Below are positions 23,236-25,954 of a stretch of DNA of 25,954 bases, one piece after another; the first letter of the stretch is position 1, and every line of letters begins with the position of its first letter. A program made the position numbers and the translations under genes. Source of the stretch: a virus; IMG/VR virus record IMGVR_UViG_3300025120_000480, positions 1 to 25,954 of that record; one strand, 5' to 3'. The notes under the pieces are model-generated. The model had not been told where the DNA came from and made no database searches. It saw only the letters and a program-made list of their open reading frames with translations.

Positions 23236-23525
23236 TAATTGAAACACCTTACAAAGTAGGAGACATAGTAAGTATTAAGCTCAACAGCGGCGAAGAAATG
23301 ATTGCAAAGTTTGAAGAACAAACAGCAACACATATTATATTAAAGAAACCACTTATTTTAGTGGCGGCAGAAAAAGGCGTAGGCCTATCACCATTTATGT
23401 TTACAGTTAGCCCAGAAGCTAAAGTGCGTTTGAATATAAATAGTATTATATGTGTAGTTGAATCAGCGAAGGACGCCAGTAATACATATATCTCACAAAC
23501 AACAGGTATTCATATAGCAAAATAA
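23232..23525 (+). CDS. Sm-like beta-barrel conserved protein, 97 aa
   Basis: This small beta-rich protein starts with YKVGDIVSIKLNSGEEMIAK, then TATHIILKKPLILVAAEKGV and MFTVSPEAKVRLNINSIICV. The GD-x-V-x-I-x-L-x-SGEE-x-x-A block and later K-x-P resemble an Sm/LSm or Hfq-like barrel, seen as a conserved unknown in marine phages. RNA binding is possible, but typical Hfq RNA-contact residues cannot be confirmed. It is coupled to glutaredoxin by ATGA overlap. A perfect late box at 23435 lies within it. Confidence 0.75.
   Translation: MIIETPYKVGDIVSIKLNSGEEMIAKFEEQTATHIILKKPLILVAAEKGVGLSPFMFTVSPEAKVRLNINSIICVVESAKDASNTYISQTTGIHIAK
23435..23442 (+). promoter_or_regulatory. T4-type late promoter TATAAATA for PAAR and downstream gene
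   Basis: TATAAATAGT is a perfect core match inside the Sm-like gene, 85 nt upstream of the PAAR ATG. It would detach the two virion genes from the early nrd operon. Confidence 0.6.
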
Positions 23526-23526
23526 T

Positions 23527-23817
23527 ATGGCAGGAGTTCACAGAAATACAGATAGTCGTTCATGCGGTGCCTCAAATAACGTTGTAGGCCAAAGCACTGT
23601 TTATGTCAATAATAAATTATGTAGTGTAGACAGAGATCCTAATAGTCATGGTGGTGGTGAACTAAAAGCAGCAAATCCACAAGTTTATGTTAACAACAAA
23701 CTTGTTGTTATTAAAGGTAATAGTGCAAACGGTGATAACTATTGTCCTTTGCCTGGAGGAGACCACTGTAACCCAAAGGCTACAGGAGCAAGTGGCGACA
23801 CATACGTAGGCGGTTAA
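23527..23817 (+). CDS. PAAR-domain baseplate spike tip protein (T4 gp5.4-like), 96 aa
   Basis: PAAR proteins form a sharp metal-bound cone on the central tail spike. The chain has the usual pattern: HRNTDSRSCGAS, then two VYVNNKL hairpins (VYVNNKLCSVDRDP, QVYVNNKLVVIKGN) that look duplicated, then CPLPGGDHCNPKATGASGDT with Cys and His to bind metal. Length fits a minimal PAAR tip (T4 gp5.4 is 97 aa). No clear ribosome site; it starts 1 nt after the previous stop, so coupling is likely. Confidence 0.88.
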   Translation: MAGVHRNTDSRSCGASNNVVGQSTVYVNNKLCSVDRDPNSHGGGELKAANPQVYVNNKLVVIKGNSANGDNYCPLPGGDHCNPKATGASGDTYVGG

Positions 23818-23818
23818 T

Positions 23819-25102
23819 ATGGCAGATTTTGAAACAGCGGCTAATTACTTAAAGAACACTGATGTTGATATAGTCACAGGTGTTACTGTTGATGCAGGCA
23901 CAGGTGAAGTAGAAACTACAACAACCAGCATGAGTTTAAGAGAAATTATCTGTAGTTTACTTGCAGGTAATGGAATTAAACTTCCTAACTTACAGTTATG
24001 TTTAAAAATTAACTTAGGTAGATTGTTAGGGATATCAGGAGTTCCACCAGAATTATATAAAGCACTTGCAGAAGCTGAAGCGGCCCTAGATGAATTTATA
24101 GCACATACAAATATTGATAATGTATTAGCAAGACTTAACGCAGCAATTGCCGAGTTTGCCGCAATTGCTAACATGATTAATTTCTGTGGAACACCAGTTA
24201 ATCCAAAGCCTATTCCAAATGTTTTAAAAGAAATATTTGGTTCATATTTAGGTGCAGGTAAAAGTATATTAGATAAACTTGGCACTATGTTAGACAGTGA
24301 CATAGGAGGATGCACATCGGGTGCAGGATTTAACGCAGGTATTTTCCAAGGTGGTATTCTTAAAGATTTAGGTGATATAATAGATGACTTTGGTAGTTTA
24401 GCAAACGCACCGCAGGCTACTATTGATAGTATGGTTAGCCAACTTAATACATTCTCTTCAGATATGAAAGATTTAGTTACACTTGAAAATAACTTTAGTG
24501 GAACAAATTCAAATGGTGGTAGTGCATTCGCAGACTCAAGCACACAAGCAACACACACAGGTGTTGGAACAGCAATTGATTCAAGCACATTAACATTAGC
24601 GAAAGCACAAGGACTTGCAGCGGCACTGAAAGCCGCATATGATAGTTTAAGTGGATATTCAGTTGATGATTTAGGGAACAGTATATTTGATTACCTATTA
24701 GATGCACAAATGTTAGCCAAATTAAAGCAAAATGACTTACCTTCAGTTAGCACAATAGAAAGAACACCAGTTTATGACTATTGTGGAGTAATTGTAGGAT
24801 ATACAACAGCACCTGACTATGCAGCACCAAAAAGCACAGGATCAGCACCAGTTGCCTCACAAGATCCAGGAGCAACAGGACTAGCAGAAGGCGGAATAGT
24901 AAGTAATAGTTCGCCAACTACAACAACGAATCTAACTAACCCTAATCCAATGATAAGAAATGGCGTTCCAGCTACTAGCATTGGTAGTCCAGGCGACAAA
25001 AAGGGTGATATGGCATCAGACAACACATATATCTACATTGCAAGTGCAGATTATGATGGATCTACTAGTATTTGGGCAAGAGCTTCACTAAGTTCTTGGT
25101 AA
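23819..25102 (+). CDS. large virion structural protein, 427 aa
   Basis: It begins 1 nt after the PAAR stop. The N-terminal half is helical and Ala/Leu-rich (ALAEAEAALDEFIAHTNIDN; LNAAIAEFAAIANMINFCG), followed by Gly/Ser/Thr-rich regions (SGTNSNGGSAFADSSTQATH) and a helix (LTLAKAQGLAAALKAAYDSL). The C-terminal block SPGDKKGDMASDNTYIYIAS plus WARASLSSW has the G-D-x(n)-D-x-x-Y-x-Y-x-A pattern found at the ends of phage tail and fibre proteins. Linked to PAAR and driven by the late box at 23435. A baseplate, tail or tape-adjacent role is probable, exact place not known. Confidence 0.82.
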   Translation: MADFETAANYLKNTDVDIVTGVTVDAGTGEVETTTTSMSLREIICSLLAGNGIKLPNLQLCLKINLGRLLGISGVPPELYKALAEAEAALDEFIAHTNIDNVLARLNAAIAEFAAIANMINFCGTPVNPKPIPNVLKEIFGSYLGAGKSILDKLGTMLDSDIGGCTSGAGFNAGIFQGGILKDLGDIIDDFGSLANAPQATIDSMVSQLNTFSSDMKDLVTLENNFSGTNSNGGSAFADSSTQATHTGVGTAIDSSTLTLAKAQGLAAALKAAYDSLSGYSVDDLGNSIFDYLLDAQMLAKLKQNDLPSVSTIERTPVYDYCGVIVGYTTAPDYAAPKSTGSAPVASQDPGATGLAEGGIVSNSSPTTTTNLTNPNPMIRNGVPATSIGSPGDKKGDMASDNTYIYIASADYDGSTSIWARASLSSW

Positions 25103-25133
25103 AACCCTAAAAAACCCAAAAAACCTTAAAAAA
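25101..25133 (+). other. phased A-tracts upstream of promoter (intrinsic bend / UP-like)
   Basis: Four A-runs (25101-25104, 25109-25114, 25118-25123, 25128-25133) are separated by CCCT, CCC and CCTT. Centres of the last three are 9-10 bp apart, close to one helical turn, which predicts bent DNA just before the TTGACA at 25147. Confidence 0.5.
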
Positions 25134-25134
25134 C

Positions 25135-25175
25135 AAGACATTTCGGTTGACAAATGAGTGTCTTACTGTTATATT
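25135..25175 (+). promoter_or_regulatory. sigma70-type promoter with inverted repeat around the -35
   Basis: TTGACA at 25147-25152, a 17-bp spacer and TATATT at 25170-25175 (11 of 12 bases). AAGACA (25135-25140) and TGTCTT (25159-25164) form an inverted repeat that brackets the -35 box and could be an operator. Start near 25182. Confidence 0.65.
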
Positions 25176-25211
25176 ATATATAATTGTATTAAATAAAGAA
25201 ATGACAAGGAT

Positions 25212-25499
25212 ATGAGAGCACAAATATATAATGATGGAGTTAAGCGGATTAATGCTAAGATAGAAGTACCGCTTAGTGATGAAGACGTAGGGGATTATAT
25301 CTTAAGCGCCTTAACTGGTGAGTCTATAGATTTACATACCTTACAAAGAATGAATAAACGACAACTTTTGCATCTTGCCAAAGAAGAAATTAAGACGTTT
25401 GGAACTGAAACTCCAAGAGAACGTGTTGATGAAATTGACAATGATACAAAGGCTATTGTTAAAAACTATGTGAAACAAATGTTTCCAGAACTGCAATGA
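25212..25499 (+). CDS. small hypothetical protein, 95 aa
   Basis: First gene after the promoter at 25147. It is charged and helical (VPLSDEDVGDYILSALTGES; LQRMNKRQLLHLAKEEIKTF), with an acidic C-terminal helix. No family recognised. The AAGGA ribosome site (25206-25210) is only 1 nt from the ATG, which is unusually close; the start may be used weakly, or the true start is different. It lies 14 nt before the glycine-zipper gene and probably shares its message. An early expressed host-takeover protein is possible but unproven. Confidence 0.7.
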   Translation: MRAQIYNDGVKRINAKIEVPLSDEDVGDYILSALTGESIDLHTLQRMNKRQLLHLAKEEIKTFGTETPRERVDEIDNDTKAIVKNYVKQMFPELQ

Positions 25500-25513
25500 T
25501 TAGGAGATCAATT

Positions 25514-25954
25514 ATGAATAAACTTAAATACGGTATTATATTAACAGCGGTATTATTTGCACAATCAGTGTTAGCAAATACTACACAAGCTACTATACAA
25601 GTCGAGTCATATGTAACTAATGTTCAACCGTTACAACAAGAAACTAGAAAAATTGTTAAACCAATTAAGACTTGTTCTGTTGTTGAAGTTCCAATATATG
25701 GCACAACTGGTGGTGCACAAACTGGTAACGTATTAGGTGGTGCAATTATTGGTGGTATACTAGGTAACCAAGTAGGTGGCGGCAAAGGTAAAGATGCGGC
25801 AACTATACTAGGAGCAATACTAGGAGCAGACATTGCCAATAAAAAAGGCGGACAAAAAGTTATTGTTGGTTATAAACAAGTAGAACAATGCGAAATTATA
25901 AACCAAACGGAGTATCAAACTTTACCTACTAAATATAAAGTAACAGTTGAAGTT
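25514..25954 (+). CDS. glycine-zipper 2TM / 17-kDa-antigen-like envelope protein (3' truncated by window end)
   Basis: A strong Shine-Dalgarno (TTAGGAGA) precedes the ATG and the frame runs open to the last base (147 codons). Residues 1-22 form a classical signal peptide (MNKLKYGIILTAVLFAQSVLA). A glycine-zipper double helix follows (GGAIIGGILGNQVGGG ... ILGAILGADIANKKGG), typical of the Rickettsia 17-kDa surface antigen and OmpA-like lipoproteins. Flanking Cys residues (around 56 and 121) may bridge. Such proteins sit in the periplasm or outer membrane. In a phage it is likely captured from an alphaproteobacterial host, perhaps for envelope modification or superinfection exclusion; that is inference. 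Confidence 0.82.
   Translation, partial: MNKLKYGIILTAVLFAQSVLANTTQATIQVESYVTNVQPLQQETRKIVKPIKTCSVVEVPIYGTTGGAQTGNVLGGAIIGGILGNQVGGGKGKDAATILGAILGADIANKKGGQKVIVGYKQVEQCEIINQTEYQTLPTKYKVTVEV

Noticed and set aside
23691-23710. Near-perfect palindrome (9-bp arms TAACAACAA/TTGTTGTTA) in the PAAR gene
   Set aside because: It encodes the second VNNKL hairpin, so codon constraint on Asn/Val repeats explains it. No regulatory context.
23845-24588. Long open frame of 247 codons on the minus strand opposite the large virion gene
   Set aside because: Composition (Ser/Leu/Ile/Pro) is that of an antisense shadow of an Ala/Thr-rich gene. No ribosome site or promoter, and the + strand gene is well supported.
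25103-25146. Rho-independent terminator after the large virion gene
   Set aside because: No GC-rich stem followed by a T-run on the + strand; the only stem is the weak AAGACA/TGTCTT repeat, which fits an operator better.
1-25954. tRNA genes, CRISPR arrays, insertion sequences, integrase or attachment sites
   Set aside because: Looked for acceptor-type clover-leaf sequences, spaced repeats and transposase/integrase motifs by eye; none seen. A tRNA scan would be the decisive check.

Overview
The window is a piece of a marine T4-like myovirus genome. It is strongly AT-rich and densely packed, with almost all genes on the + strand and start/stop overlaps of the ATGA or TAATG type. The recognisable genes are T4 core replication genes (uvsW, gp61 primase, gp41 helicase), an nrdA-nrdB-glutaredoxin set, an MGME1/RecB-type exonuclease, a PAAR spike tip and several virion-type proteins. 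Repeated TATAAATA-like late promoters fit T4-type late transcription. An NDUFS6-type (zf-CHCC) zinc finger and a 17-kDa-antigen-like glycine-zipper protein point to an alphaproteobacterial host, possibly SAR11. That host call is inference. No tRNA, integrase, insertion sequence or CRISPR array is visible.

Layout. 2-643 is the 3' end of uvsW, followed by an unrecognised gene. 1272-3133 is a coupled operon downstream of a sigma70-type promoter. It holds a possible clamp-loader-like protein, a CHCC zinc finger, a C2H2-like zinc-finger protein and a very short protein with C-family (Pol III alpha) polymerase palm motifs. 3108-3479 is the only minus-strand gene. 3546 is a late virion-type gene. 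4389-6790 is gp61-gp41. 6836-10567 is a late-promoter operon with a nucleotidyltransferase, a ligase-like nucleotidyltransferase, a DUF6356-type membrane protein and conserved unknowns. 10643-15169 is mainly virion-type and unknown genes, starting with a holin-like protein. 15194-17489 is a three-gene cassette joined by TAATG overlaps: nitroreductase, SGNH-hydrolase-like, APH-kinase-like. 17521 is the exonuclease, 18245 a fibre-like gene and 19025 a conserved unknown. 19521-23235 is nrdA, nrdB and grx. 23232-25102 is an Sm-like protein, PAAR and a large virion-type protein. After an A-tract-rich promoter region, 25212 to the end carries a small unknown gene and a truncated glycine-zipper envelope protein.

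Regulation. Two promoter classes can be read directly. Six sites have TTGACA, exactly 17 bp, then a -10 box; two of them match the 12 consensus bases perfectly. These lie ahead of replication, nuclease and nucleotide-metabolism genes. In two cases (primase and exonuclease) the predicted +1 falls on the ATG and no Shine-Dalgarno is present, which suggests leaderless mRNAs. Seven TATAAATA/CATAAATA/GATAAATA late boxes precede virion genes and, unexpectedly, the nucleotidyltransferase/ligase operon. The nrdA transcript would carry a leader of about 136 nt containing a long imperfect hairpin.

The best candidates for undescribed biology are the miniature Pol III-alpha-like protein with its zinc-finger partners, the late nucleotidyltransferase plus ligase-like pair, and the nitroreductase/SGNH/kinase-like cassette.
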